From DASTCZ01 sp963704455 (GTDB taxonomy: Bacteria; Acidobacteriota; Terriglobia; Acidiferrales; UBA7541), in assembly GCA_963704455.1 (NCBI GenBank), contig OY969905.1, positions 3,968,001 to 4,032,000 of the forward strand: 64,000 nucleotides of DNA. Direction: 5' to 3'. The notes under the pieces are model-generated. The model was not told where the DNA came from. It did not search any database and was given only the letters and a program-made list of their open reading frames with translations. A program made the translations under genes and the position numbers. Below, piece after piece: positions 17,895-29,136 of the stretch. The number at the start of each line of letters is the position of its first letter. The stretch's first letter is position 1.

Positions 17895-18317
17895 TTGGGC
17901 ACGAGCGCGCAACCAATTGAAGGAACGAAGCCGGCATATTTCAACGGCACCGGCCGCCGCAAGGAATCCGTGGCGCGAGTGTTTATCCGTCCGGGCACGG
18001 GCAAGTTCACGGTGAACGGCCGGCCGATTGACAATTATTTTAAGAATGTCGCCTGGCGCAACGCGGCATACGAGCCTCTGAAATTCACGAATACCGCCGA
18101 TCAGGTGGATGTGATGGCAACGGCCAAGGGCGGCGGCGCAGGCGGACAGGCCGGCGCGGTGCGCATGGGACTTTCGCGCGCGCTTTCGAAGTTTAATGCT
18201 GATTTGCGCGTCGGATTGCGGCGCAACGGATTTATGACGCGCGATTCGCGCATGAAGGAGCGCAAGAAATACGGGCAGAAGGGCGCCCGTAAGCGCTTCC
18301 AGTTCAGCAAGCGTTAA
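17895..18317 (+). CDS. rpsI: Small-subunit ribosomal protein uS9
   Basis: A 140-residue uS9 with the typical G-T-G-R-R-K-E-S-V-A-R-V start, the G-G-G-x-x-G-Q-A-G-A-V-R core and the conserved C-terminal K-R tail (K-Y-G-Q-K-G-A-R-K-R-F-Q-F-S-K-R) that contacts P-site tRNA. I place the start at the TTG at 17895, since GGGAGGG lies just upstream; a GTG at 17883 in the same frame is the alternative and lacks a Shine-Dalgarno. A strong hairpin follows, before rpsB. Confidence 0.95.
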   Translation: MGTSAQPIEGTKPAYFNGTGRRKESVARVFIRPGTGKFTVNGRPIDNYFKNVAWRNAAYEPLKFTNTADQVDVMATAKGGGAGGQAGAVRMGLSRALSKFNADLRVGLRRNGFMTRDSRMKERKKYGQKGARKRFQFSKR

Positions 18318-18332
18318 TCCATGAGTTTTTCT

Positions 18333-18360
18333 GGTCCGGCGAGCCTGGGTTCGCCGGACC
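18333..18360 (+). promoter_or_regulatory. Hairpin in the rpsI-rpsB intergenic region
   Basis: GGTCCGGCGA (18333-18342) pairs perfectly with TCGCCGGACC (18351-18360) across an eight-base loop. A second small hairpin (GCCGGC, AAGGA, GCCGGC) follows nearby. With no T-run it may be a partial terminator, an RNA processing site or a protein-binding leader of rpsB; bacterial rpsB-tsf transcripts are often autoregulated by S2 through a leader structure. Confidence 0.5.
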
Positions 18361-18456
18361 AAATTCACGGCCGGCAAGGAGCCGGCAAGATGGGCGCTCA
18401 AGCCATGCGGAATGAATCGCTTGGTTTGCAAGCGTTCAATCCATTGAGGAGGATCG

Positions 18457-19371
18457 TTGGCAGTCGAAATCACGATGAAGGAGTTGCTGGAGGCCGGGGT
18501 ACATTTCGGCCACCAGACGCGGCGATGGAATCCGAAAATGAAGGAATATATTTTCGGGGAACGCAACGGGATCCACATTGTTGACCTGCAGAAGACCTTG
18601 AAAATGTTCCGCGATGCCGCGCGTTTCATTAGCGAGCTGAGCGGCCAGGGAAAAACAATCCTTTTTGTCGGCACGAAGCGGCAGGCACAGGAAGCTGTCG
18701 CCGAAGAAGCGCAGCGGTGCGGAATGTTCTACGTCAATCACCGCTGGCTGGGCGGCACGCTGACGAACTGGGCGACGTTGCAGAAATCAATTAAACGCCT
18801 GAAGGCGTTGCGCGCGATGGTGGAAGACGGCCGCATGGCGCAGCTCTCAAAGAAAGAAGCGGCGCGGCTAAAGCGCGAGATGGACCATCATTTGGAGAAT
18901 CTTGCCGGCGTCGAGAATATGGCGGCGCTGCCCGATGCGATGTTTGTGATTGACTCGAACGCCGAAGAGATCGCGGTGCGCGAGGCGCGCCGCATGGGGA
19001 TTCCGGTCGTGTCCATCGTGGATACGAACTGCAACCCGGAAGTCGTGGACTGGGTGATTCCGGGCAATGACGATGCGCTCCGCGCGATTCGGTTGTTTGC
19101 GTCAAAAATTTCCGAAGCGGTGATCGAAGGGCGGCAAAGTTTCGAGCAGTCGCAAATGGTAGAGGCGAAGTCGGCGGCGGATGCGGCGCAGGAAGAAGGC
19201 GTCGAGTACGTGGATACGAGCGCATACGAATCCTACGAAAAGCAGGAAGGCGATTTCGTCGATCCGGCCACGCTGGAGCAGCCGTTCGACCCGACTCTCG
19301 ATCCGAGCGCAGCACCTGACGGTGCGGCTGCGGTGCCCATTCCTGAACCAGGTGACGGCAAAGGCAGCTAA
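18457..19371 (+). CDS. rpsB: Small-subunit ribosomal protein uS2
   Basis: A 304-residue uS2, longer than the usual 240-260 because of an acidic C-terminal tail (about residues 235-304). The signature T-M-K-E-L-L-E-A-G-V-H-F-G-H-Q-T-R-R-W-N-P opens it, and I-P-V-V-S-I-V-D-T-N-C-N-P is present. Translation starts at TTG (18457), directed by a strong GAGGAGGAT. uS2 joins the small subunit late and helps recruit uS1. It is followed by tsf, as in most bacteria. Confidence 0.96.
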   Translation: MAVEITMKELLEAGVHFGHQTRRWNPKMKEYIFGERNGIHIVDLQKTLKMFRDAARFISELSGQGKTILFVGTKRQAQEAVAEEAQRCGMFYVNHRWLGGTLTNWATLQKSIKRLKALRAMVEDGRMAQLSKKEAARLKREMDHHLENLAGVENMAALPDAMFVIDSNAEEIAVREARRMGIPVVSIVDTNCNPEVVDWVIPGNDDALRAIRLFASKISEAVIEGRQSFEQSQMVEAKSAADAAQEEGVEYVDTSAYESYEKQEGDFVDPATLEQPFDPTLDPSAAPDGAAAVPIPEPGDGKGS

Positions 19372-19469
19372 CGCGATATTGATGTGAGACAAGCAGACGG
19401 CTCTTTGGCTAGCCCTGCGTAAGCTTTTCATCCAAGTGGTATTCCCACAGGAAAGGGTTTTTGGGGACT

Positions 19470-20171
19470 ATGAGCGCGAATCCGAATCCGGAGCGGGGAA
19501 ACGTCCCGGCCCAACTGGTTAAGAAGCTTCGCGAAATGACCGGCGCTGGTTTCAGCGACTGCCGGCAGGCACTGGTGCATACCACCGGCGATATGGACAA
19601 GGCCGTGGAATATCTGCGCAAGAAGGGACAAGCCGCGGCCCAGAAAAAGGCCGAGCGTGAAGCGACCGACGGGCTCGTGAGCCATTACATTCATGCTGGC
19701 GGGAAGATCGGCGTGCTGCTGGAAATAAATTGCGAGACGGATTTTGTCGCGCGCACCGAGGAATTTCAAAAATTGTGCCACGACCTGGCGATGCACATCG
19801 CGGCGCTGGATCCACGCTTTATCCGGCGCGAAGACGTGACGCGCGAGATTCTGGACCGCGAACGCGAAATCGCCCGCGACCAGGCGCGGCAGACCGGCAA
19901 GCCCGAGCAGGTGATCGAGAAAATCGTCAGCGGGAAAATGGAAAAGTTTTACGAAGAGAATTGCTTTTACGAGCAGCACTTCATTAAGGACGAGTCCGTA
20001 ACAGTGAAAGAAATGATTGACCAGGCCATCGCAAAGATGGGCGAAAAGATTTCCGTCCGCCGCTATGTGCGGATGAAGGTCGGCGACGTCAACGCGACGT
20101 ATGCCGCTGGTGCGGCGCCGCGCGCAGATGGCGCCGACGGTTCCGCTTCCGCGGGAAAGGCCGGCGCCTGA
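19470..20171 (+). CDS. tsf: Elongation factor Ts
   Basis: A 233-residue EF-Ts, the nucleotide-exchange factor for EF-Tu. The N-terminal UBA-like domain (L-V-K-K-L-R-E-M-T-G-A-G-F-S-D-C) contains the T-G-A-G signature, followed by the T-D-F-V exchange motif in E-T-D-F-V-A-R. The protein is shorter than the 280-residue E. coli form, as in many bacteria with a reduced C-terminal core. The ATG at 19470 is chosen over a TTG at 19461. It is co-linear with rpsB and pyrH. Confidence 0.95.
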   Translation: MSANPNPERGNVPAQLVKKLREMTGAGFSDCRQALVHTTGDMDKAVEYLRKKGQAAAQKKAEREATDGLVSHYIHAGGKIGVLLEINCETDFVARTEEFQKLCHDLAMHIAALDPRFIRREDVTREILDREREIARDQARQTGKPEQVIEKIVSGKMEKFYEENCFYEQHFIKDESVTVKEMIDQAIAKMGEKISVRRYVRMKVGDVNATYAAGAAPRADGADGSASAGKAGA

Positions 20172-20247
20172 GAGCGCCTGCCCACAGCCATGAATCTCTG
20201 CTAGAATTTACATCGAGTTCGCGCCGCAGGGGCGGAGCGAACTTCAC

Positions 20248-21009
20248 ATGATGCCGAAGAAGCCGGCCGCAAAAACTCAAAAGTCCAACGGGCGCAAGCC
20301 CGCATTCCAGCGCATCGTATTGAAACTTTCCGGTGAATCCCTTCAGGGGCCGCAAGGCTTCGGGATTCACGGTGAAACGATCGCCAGCATCGCGCATGAA
20401 ATCAAAGAGGTGCGCGACCTGGGCGTGGATATCGCCATCATGGTCGGTGGCGGGAATATTTTCCGGGGGACGCGCCAGAAGTCCATGGCGATTGACCGCG
20501 CAACCGCTGATTACATGGGCATGCTGGCGACGGTGATCAACGGGCTTGCGCTCGTGGACGCGCTTGAGAAACTCGGCTGTCACACACGGCTGATGAGCGC
20601 GATTGCCATGCAGCAAATCGCGGAGCCGTTCATACGCAGGCGCGCTACGCGCCATTTGGAAAAAGGCCGCGTGGTGATTTTCGCCGCGGGCACCGGCAAT
20701 CCTTATTTTTCCACAGACACGGCGGCAGCGCTGCGTGCCATGGAGATAAAGGCAGACGTAATCTTGAAGGCCACGCGCGTGGATGGAATCTACGACGCCG
20801 ATCCGGAGAAAGTTTCCGGCGCGAAAATGTTCTCGCGGATCACGTATCTTGACGTCATCCAAAAGGGTCTCTCGGTGATGGACACAACAGCGATTTCGCT
20901 CTGCATGGATAACAAGATGCCCATCGTCGTGTTCAACATGAACAGGTCGGGGAACATCCGCCGGGTCGTGATGGGCGAAAAAGTGGGATCTTTCATCAGC
21001 CCGGCGTAA
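20248..21009 (+). CDS. pyrH: UMP kinase
   Basis: A 253-residue uridylate kinase of the amino-acid-kinase fold that makes UDP from UMP. Visible signatures are L-K-L-S-G-E-S-L-Q-G, M-V-G-G-G-N-I-F-R-G, the A-T-R-V-D-G-I-Y-D-A-D-P nucleotide site, and D-T-T-A-I-S-L near the end. The first 15 residues are a basic extension. It sits in the conserved rpsB-tsf-pyrH-frr order. Confidence 0.96.
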   Translation: MMPKKPAAKTQKSNGRKPAFQRIVLKLSGESLQGPQGFGIHGETIASIAHEIKEVRDLGVDIAIMVGGGNIFRGTRQKSMAIDRATADYMGMLATVINGLALVDALEKLGCHTRLMSAIAMQQIAEPFIRRRATRHLEKGRVVIFAAGTGNPYFSTDTAAALRAMEIKADVILKATRVDGIYDADPEKVSGAKMFSRITYLDVIQKGLSVMDTTAISLCMDNKMPIVVFNMNRSGNIRRVVMGEKVGSFISPA

Positions 21010-21062
21010 GATTTGTTCGGGTGGGGCAGGTTTTGTAAGTCTATTCGTCTGGAGAAAATATC

Positions 21063-21638
21063 ATGACGACCATCGCGAATAGCAAGGACGCAATGGCGCA
21101 GTCAAAGCTGCGCATGGAAAAAGCCGTTGAGGATTTCCGCAAGGAACTCTCCGGCGTGCGCACAGGCCGCGCGAATGTTTCGTTGCTTGATCACATTCGC
21201 GTGGATTATCACGGCACGCCAATGCCGGTGAATCAGCTCGGCACGCTTTCCGTGCCTGATCCAACGATGATCCAAATTTCTCCCTGGGACCCGAGTGTTG
21301 TGCCGATGATTGACAAAGCCATCCGGACATCAGATTTGGGACTGAATCCGACCAATGACGGCAAAGTTGTGCGCGTCCCGATTCCCGCCCTCAACGAAGA
21401 GCGCCGCAAGGAACTCGTCAAGCACCTGCACAAGGTTTTGGAGAACCATCGCACAGCGATCCGCAACATCCGCCGCGATCTGAAGGAAGCTATCGAGAAA
21501 CTCGAAAGAGAGAAAAAGATCAGCGAAGACGAACGGAAAAGGTCACTCGATGAACTCGAAAAACTGACGCACAGCGAGACGAAAAAAGTGGAAGACCTCT
21601 CTGCCACGAAAGAAAAAGAAATTATGGAGATTAAGTAA
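21063..21638 (+). CDS. frr: Ribosome recycling factor
   Basis: A 191-residue RRF that, with EF-G, splits post-termination ribosomes. The L-R-T-G-R-A-type motif appears as G-V-R-T-G-R-A-N, followed by Y-x-G-T-P-M-P-V-N-Q-L and the charged C-terminal helix rich in E and K. It ends the rplM-to-frr group; the str promoter begins 145 bases further on. GGAGAAAAT precedes the ATG. Confidence 0.96.
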   Translation: MTTIANSKDAMAQSKLRMEKAVEDFRKELSGVRTGRANVSLLDHIRVDYHGTPMPVNQLGTLSVPDPTMIQISPWDPSVVPMIDKAIRTSDLGLNPTNDGKVVRVPIPALNEERRKELVKHLHKVLENHRTAIRNIRRDLKEAIEKLEREKKISEDERKRSLDELEKLTHSETKKVEDLSATKEKEIMEIK

Positions 21639-21783
21639 TCATAAGCAGTTAAGTCTTTTATAATGAGTGGTTTACGGCGACATTGACGGACGCGCGCATC
21701 ACGGCCAAGTAGTCTAGATGGATAGGCGACAGGCAAGGCGAACGTCCAGCGAAAAAATATCCACCGGCACTCAGGTTTTTCGT

Positions 21784-21812
21784 TTGACAGAATGCCCCGT
21801 CATATCTATAAT
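21784..21812 (+). promoter_or_regulatory. Consensus sigma-70 promoter of the str/S10 operon
   Basis: A perfect TTGACA (21784-21789) and perfect TATAAT (21807-21812) separated by exactly 17 bases. Transcription should begin near 21819, about 300 bases before rpsL. It is the only full-consensus promoter I find in the window, in keeping with strong expression of ribosomal protein genes. Confidence 0.88.
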
Positions 21813-21818
21813 TGCCGA

Positions 21819-22120
21819 CTGGTCAGGGAGTATTGCCCTGTAGTGTAGTTATAAGGGAAGGTCTCTTGCCCCGGAACAGTGTAGGACGGATCGGGGTTTT
21901 GAGTGCGGCCGGAATGGGGCGCCTGCCCCGAAAAGCCGAGTAAGCCTCTCCGCTGAAATCAGTTTTTTGACTCTCTCGTTGGGGGTCTCAGTGCGGAGTT
22001 TCTGGTCGGTTCCTCTGGCGTCGCTGTCGCCTTTTCTTTAACAAAAGCGGCTTCCGAGGTGTGGCTCAGTGCGCCCGCCTACGAAAGTAAAAGTATATAA
22101 CGAGGGATTGAGGTAGAACC
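21819..22120 (+). promoter_or_regulatory. Structured leader RNA of the rpsL operon
   Basis: About 300 bases without a gene between the promoter and rpsL. Possible stems: CAGGG/CCCTG (21824-21840); CCCCG (21869-21873) with CGGGG (21892-21896) followed by TTTT; GGGGC/GCCCC (21916-21929); and CTCCGCTGA (21948-21956) with TCAGTGCGGAG (21988-21998). The C- and G-runs of the second and third stems could also cross-pair, so alternative folds are possible. This suggests attenuation or protein autoregulation but no known family is recognised. Confidence 0.5.
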
Positions 22121-22504
22121 GTGCCCACGTTTTCGCAATTGGTGCGTTATGGCCGTGAAGCAATTCGCGCTAAGACGAAGTCTCCGGCGCTGCAGGGATG
22201 TCCGGAGAAGCGAGGAGTTTGCATCCGCGTTTACACGCAGACGCCGAAGAAGCCAAACTCTGCGCTGCGCAAAGTGGCGCGCGTGCGTTTGACGAACGCC
22301 GTGGAAGTGACCACTTACATTCCCGGCATCGGGCACAATTTGCAGGAGCACTCGATCGTACTGGTGCGCGGCGGACGCGTGAAGGATTTGCCCGGCGTGC
22401 GCTATCACATTATTCGCGGAACGCTTGACGCCGCGGGCGTTGACAACCGCAAGCAGGGCCGGTCGAAATACGGCGCGAAGCGGCCAAAAGCCGCGCAGAA
22501 GTAA
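22121..22504 (+). CDS. rpsL: Small-subunit ribosomal protein uS12
   Basis: A 127-residue uS12 starting at GTG with GAGGT upstream. The decoding-centre loops are wild type: T-P-K-K-P-N-S-A-L-R-K and G-G-R-V-K-D-L-P-G-V-R, so no streptomycin-resistance substitution is evident at the two usual lysines. It begins the str operon, 12 bases before rpsG. Confidence 0.97.
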   Translation: MPTFSQLVRYGREAIRAKTKSPALQGCPEKRGVCIRVYTQTPKKPNSALRKVARVRLTNAVEVTTYIPGIGHNLQEHSIVLVRGGRVKDLPGVRYHIIRGTLDAAGVDNRKQGRSKYGAKRPKAAQK

Positions 22505-22516
22505 GGAGAGATTGAA

Positions 22517-22987
22517 ATGCCGCGCAAAGGATCCGTCTCACGCCGCATCACACCGCCGGATTCAGTATTCGGCAGCGACTTGGTGCAGAAATTCATCAGC
22601 TCGATGATGTGGGATGGAAAGCGTTCGACGGCGCAGCGGATTTTTTACGGCGCCATGGACCAGATCGTTTCCAAGGGAAATGCCGACGCGCTTGGAATTT
22701 TCAAGAAGGCGATTGAAAACGCGAAGCCGGTGCTCGAGGTAAAGACGCGGCGCGTGGGCGGCGCGAACTATCAAGTGCCGGTGGAAGTGAATCCGTTCCG
22801 GCGCCAGTCGCTGGCGATCCGGTGGCTGCTGCAGAATGCGCGGTCGCGGGGCGGAAAAAATCTTACCAACAAGCTGGCGGAAGAATTGATGGATGCCTCG
22901 AATGGAAAAGGCGGCGCGATTAAGAAGAAAGAAGACGTGCACCGAATGGCGGAAGCGAACAAGGCGTTCGCACATTATCGCTGGTAG
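22517..22987 (+). CDS. rpsG: Small-subunit ribosomal protein uS7
   Basis: A 156-residue uS7, normal length, with the P-R-K-G start, the L-V-Q-K-F-I-S-S-M-M-W-D-G-K-R segment and the A-N-K-A-F-A-H-Y-R-W end. It nucleates folding of the 16S 3' domain. The 12-base gap to rpsL is too short for the S7-binding hairpin known from E. coli str mRNA, so any S7 autoregulation must use another site, possibly the leader. Confidence 0.97.
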   Translation: MPRKGSVSRRITPPDSVFGSDLVQKFISSMMWDGKRSTAQRIFYGAMDQIVSKGNADALGIFKKAIENAKPVLEVKTRRVGGANYQVPVEVNPFRRQSLAIRWLLQNARSRGGKNLTNKLAEELMDASNGKGGAIKKKEDVHRMAEANKAFAHYRW

Positions 22988-23006
22988 AAATCGGAACCAT
23001 TAGCAA

Positions 23007-25268
<2,262 letters not shown>

Positions 25269-25276
25269 GGGGAGCG

Positions 25277-25750
25277 ATGAATGCCGCTGAAAAAGTCACA
25301 ATGGAATGGCTTATGGCCAAGGGCTATTTTGTGATGTCCGGGGTTAAGCAGGGTCGTCGAGAGGCAGATTTTCTTGCCATCAAGCTTGGTTCTAGCGGGC
25401 AGGTGGAAGAAAAGGCGCATGTTGAAGTGCAAGTATCCTCGAACCCTGCAGGTGACCTTGTCCCAGCCGGATATGTGGAGGGCAAATTCGGAGGCGTGGA
25501 AGACACGGCTCGCAAATTTCTTGGAAATTCATACTCCAAGTGGGTCGTGCTGGGAATGGCCCGCGGAGGGCGCGAAGGTCTAGAAGCTTATGGAAAGGAG
25601 TTTGAGGAAGTAGGCGTGCGAACAATCAGCTTTCGCCAGGTTATCGAAGAATACTTGGGCACGCTCACGACCCGTCCGCTCGCGGAAATGGGAGACCTTC
25701 TTCACATACTCCGGTCCTTTGGATTTGTTCGAGCTCAACAGGAGAATTGA
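25277..25750 (+). CDS. PD-(D/E)XK-nuclease-like protein between fusA and tuf
   Basis: A 157-residue protein not recognised as a translation factor. Residues 5-54 look like a PD-(D/E)XK nuclease core: an N-terminal helix with E5 or E10 (E-W-L-M-A-K-G-Y), a turn G-R-R-E-A-D31-F-L-A-I-K, and a strand V-E50-V-Q52-V, where the usual Lys is Gln as in some family members. The remainder is mixed alpha/beta (W-V-V-L-G-M-A, then R-T-I-S-F-R-Q-V). It has its own GGGGGAG ribosome-binding site, eight bases after the fusA stop and three before tuf, so it is a member of the operon. Codon use is less biased than in its neighbours, which suggests lower expression. It could be a catalytically inert nuclease-fold protein. 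Confidence 0.75.
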   Translation: MNAAEKVTMEWLMAKGYFVMSGVKQGRREADFLAIKLGSSGQVEEKAHVEVQVSSNPAGDLVPAGYVEGKFGGVEDTARKFLGNSYSKWVVLGMARGGREGLEAYGKEFEEVGVRTISFRQVIEEYLGTLTTRPLAEMGDLLHILRSFGFVRAQQEN

Positions 25751-25753
25751 GAA

Positions 25754-26941
<1,188 letters not shown>

Positions 26942-26943
26942 CT

Positions 26944-27282
26944 ATGCACACAGGCGAAAGAATCCGAATCCGATTGAAAGCGTACGACCACCGCATCCTG
27001 GATCAATCCACGCGGGAGATCGTCGAAACGGCGAAGCGCACGGGCGCGGACGTCGCGGGACCGATCCCGCTGCCGACAACAATTAACCGGTGGACGGTAC
27101 TGCGGTCGCCGCACGTGGATAAGAAGTCGCGCGAACAATTCGAGATGCGCACGCACAAGCGGTTGATTGACATCCTCGAGCCAACGCCCGACACGGTGGA
27201 CGCTCTGATGAAGCTCGATCTTCCGCCGGGCGTCGACGTGGAAATCAAGGCCTTTGGCCGGGATCATTCGACGAAGGCGTAG
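26944..27282 (+). CDS. rpsJ: Small-subunit ribosomal protein uS10
   Basis: A 112-residue uS10 with I-R-I-R-L-K-A-Y-D-H near the start and R-T-H-K-R-L-I-D-I-L later, slightly longer than usual (102-105). It also acts with NusB in transcription antitermination in other bacteria. It follows tuf by two bases, so translation is probably coupled, and starts the S10 portion of the operon. Confidence 0.96.
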   Translation: MHTGERIRIRLKAYDHRILDQSTREIVETAKRTGADVAGPIPLPTTINRWTVLRSPHVDKKSREQFEMRTHKRLIDILEPTPDTVDALMKLDLPPGVDVEIKAFGRDHSTKA

Positions 27283-27337
27283 CAGCGGCTGAAAGTATTT
27301 TGGAGCAAAAGCACAAAGGAAAAAGAGAGCGGACGGC

Positions 27338-27994
27338 ATGGCGGTCAACGGCATACTCGGAATCAAACTCGGCATGACGCAGGTTTTCGCGGACGACGGC
27401 GCGTCGCTCCCCTGCACGGTGTTGCAGGCGGGGCCGTGCGTGGTGGTGCAGAGGCGCTCGGCTGCCAAGGACGGCTATGAAGCCGTGCAGATCGGGCTCG
27501 TGGAATTCGTCAAGCCGCAGCGCGTGAACAAGCCGATGACGGGGCACTTCAAGAAGGCGGACGTCGCGCCAATGCGGATGCTCAGCGAAGTGCGGTTGCC
27601 GGACTCGAAAGACGAAACCAAGGTTGGCGACCGCGTGCTCGTGGATGCATTTGCGCCCGGCGAATTTGTGGACGTGACCGGCGTGAGCAAGGGCAAAGGA
27701 TTTCAGGGCGGCGTGAAGCGCTGGCACTATGCCGGCGGCGACGCGACGCACGGCTCGATGTTCCATCGCGCGCCCGGCGGAATCGGGGCGAGCTCGTATC
27801 CTTCGCGTGTGTGGAAGGGCCAGCATTTCCCCGGGCACATGGGAAACCAGCAGGTGACGTCGAAAAATTTGAAAGTTGTAAAGGTTGACGCGGAAGAGAA
27901 TTTGATGCTCGTGTGCGGCGCAGTGCCAGGTCCGCGCGGCAGCTTCATCTACATCAAGAAATCGAACAAGACGCAGAAAAAAGCAAAAGGCTGA
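27338..27994 (+). CDS. rplC: Large-subunit ribosomal protein uL3
   Basis: A 218-residue uL3 with G-I-L-G-x-K-L-G-M-T at the start, V-S-K-G-K-G-F-Q-G-G-V-K-R and P-G-H-M-G-N-Q-Q-V-T later. The Gln of G-N-Q-Q-V-T is the one N5-methylated by PrmB in enteric bacteria. uL3 initiates 50S assembly near the peptidyl-transferase entry. Confidence 0.96.
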   Translation: MAVNGILGIKLGMTQVFADDGASLPCTVLQAGPCVVVQRRSAAKDGYEAVQIGLVEFVKPQRVNKPMTGHFKKADVAPMRMLSEVRLPDSKDETKVGDRVLVDAFAPGEFVDVTGVSKGKGFQGGVKRWHYAGGDATHGSMFHRAPGGIGASSYPSRVWKGQHFPGHMGNQQVTSKNLKVVKVDAEENLMLVCGAVPGPRGSFIYIKKSNKTQKKAKG

Positions 27995-28005
27995 GGGATC
28001 GAACG

Positions 28006-28815
28006 ATGCCGGTTGTGGACGTCAAGAATCTGGAAGGCAAGAAAGTCGGAACGATTGAGCTGGCCGACGGCGTCTTTGCCGTCCGTGTGAATCCGCACCT
28101 CTTGCATGAGACTTCGCGCTGGTATCTCAATACCCAACGCGCGGGAACGCACAAGACCAAAGGCCGCGCGGAAGTGCAGGGTTCGGGCCGCAAACTCTGG
28201 CGGCAAAAAGGCACGGGGCGCGCGCGTATCGGTTCGATCCGTTCGCCGCTTTGGCGCAAGGGCGGCACGGTACACGGGCCGAAGCCGCGCAGTTACGCGT
28301 ATCGCCTGCCTCGCAAAGTTTTCCTGGGGGCGTTGCGCTCGGCGCTTTCGTCGAAGCTGGCGGAAGAAAAGTTGATCGTAATTGACGCCTGGCAGCTCGA
28401 TTCGCACAAGACAAAGCCATTCCGCGAGGCGCTCGACAAACTGGGCAGTGCAAGCCCGACGATTTTGGTTGTTGAGACAGGTGAGAATCACAATCTCGAG
28501 CTCGCGAGCAGGAACCTCGAAGGCGTGAAGCTTTCGCTTTCACACGATTTGCAGCCTTATGACTTGTTGCGGCACGACCGCTTAATGCTCTCGAAGGACG
28601 CGGCGGAACGATTGAGCGCAGTGCTCGGGCCAAAAGACGGCTTAGCGCCAGCAGCGCCCGCGAAGGAATCCGCGAAACTCACGGTGATTGCGGAAAAGCC
28701 TGCGGCAAAGAAGGCCGCGAAGCCGAGCGCTAAGAAAGCGGCGGCGAAACCCAAGGCAGCGAAAAAGCCCGCGGCTGCAAAAGCGCCGAAGGGCAAAGGG
28801 AAGGGCAAGAAATAA
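28006..28815 (+). CDS. rplD: Large-subunit ribosomal protein uL4 with a Lys/Ala tail
   Basis: A 269-residue uL4; bacterial uL4 is usually about 205. The core is normal (K-Q-K-G-T-G-type motif as R-Q-K-G-T-G-R-A-R, then G-P-K-P-R-S-Y). Residues about 205-269 are a low-complexity tail rich in A, K and P, like a histone-H1 tail. In E. coli uL4 represses its own operon; whether the tail affects this is unknown. The ATG at 28006 is chosen because the in-frame frame upstream overlaps rplC. Confidence 0.95.
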   Translation: MPVVDVKNLEGKKVGTIELADGVFAVRVNPHLLHETSRWYLNTQRAGTHKTKGRAEVQGSGRKLWRQKGTGRARIGSIRSPLWRKGGTVHGPKPRSYAYRLPRKVFLGALRSALSSKLAEEKLIVIDAWQLDSHKTKPFREALDKLGSASPTILVVETGENHNLELASRNLEGVKLSLSHDLQPYDLLRHDRLMLSKDAAERLSAVLGPKDGLAPAAPAKESAKLTVIAEKPAAKKAAKPSAKKAAAKPKAAKKPAAAKAPKGKGKGKK

Positions 28816-28818
28816 TCG

Positions 28819-29115
28819 ATGTCCATGGATCCACATCGCGTAATTCGCCGGCCCATCGTCACGGAAAAAGGCCTGGCCGTGAAAGAGACTCAGCACACCG
28901 TGGTTTTTGAAGTGGCTGCCAATGCGAACAAGACGCAGATCAAAGAGGCCGTGCAAAAAGTTTTCAAGGTAAAGGTCGCCGAAGTCCGCACGGCGAATTT
29001 TCACGGCAAGATGCGCCGCCGCGGGATGATCACCGGCTACCGGCGCGACTGGAAGAAAGCGTACGTAAAGCTGAAAGCCGGCGAGAAAATGATCGAGTAC
29101 GCGGAAAGCTTGTAA
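28819..29115 (+). CDS. rplW: Large-subunit ribosomal protein uL23
   Basis: A 98-residue uL23 of normal length, with I-R-R-P-I-V-T-E-K and F-E-V-A-x-x-A-N-K-T-Q-I-K. It forms the docking site of trigger factor and SRP at the exit tunnel. It starts three bases after the rplD stop. Confidence 0.95.
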   Translation: MSMDPHRVIRRPIVTEKGLAVKETQHTVVFEVAANANKTQIKEAVQKVFKVKVAEVRTANFHGKMRRRGMITGYRRDWKKAYVKLKAGEKMIEYAESL

Positions 29116-29136
29116 CTGCGGTAAAGGCAGGATGCG

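Noticed and set aside
20179..20207. TGCCCA and TAGAAT ahead of pyrH
   Set aside because: The -35 matches the consensus too poorly and the site lies in an operon where read-through is expected.
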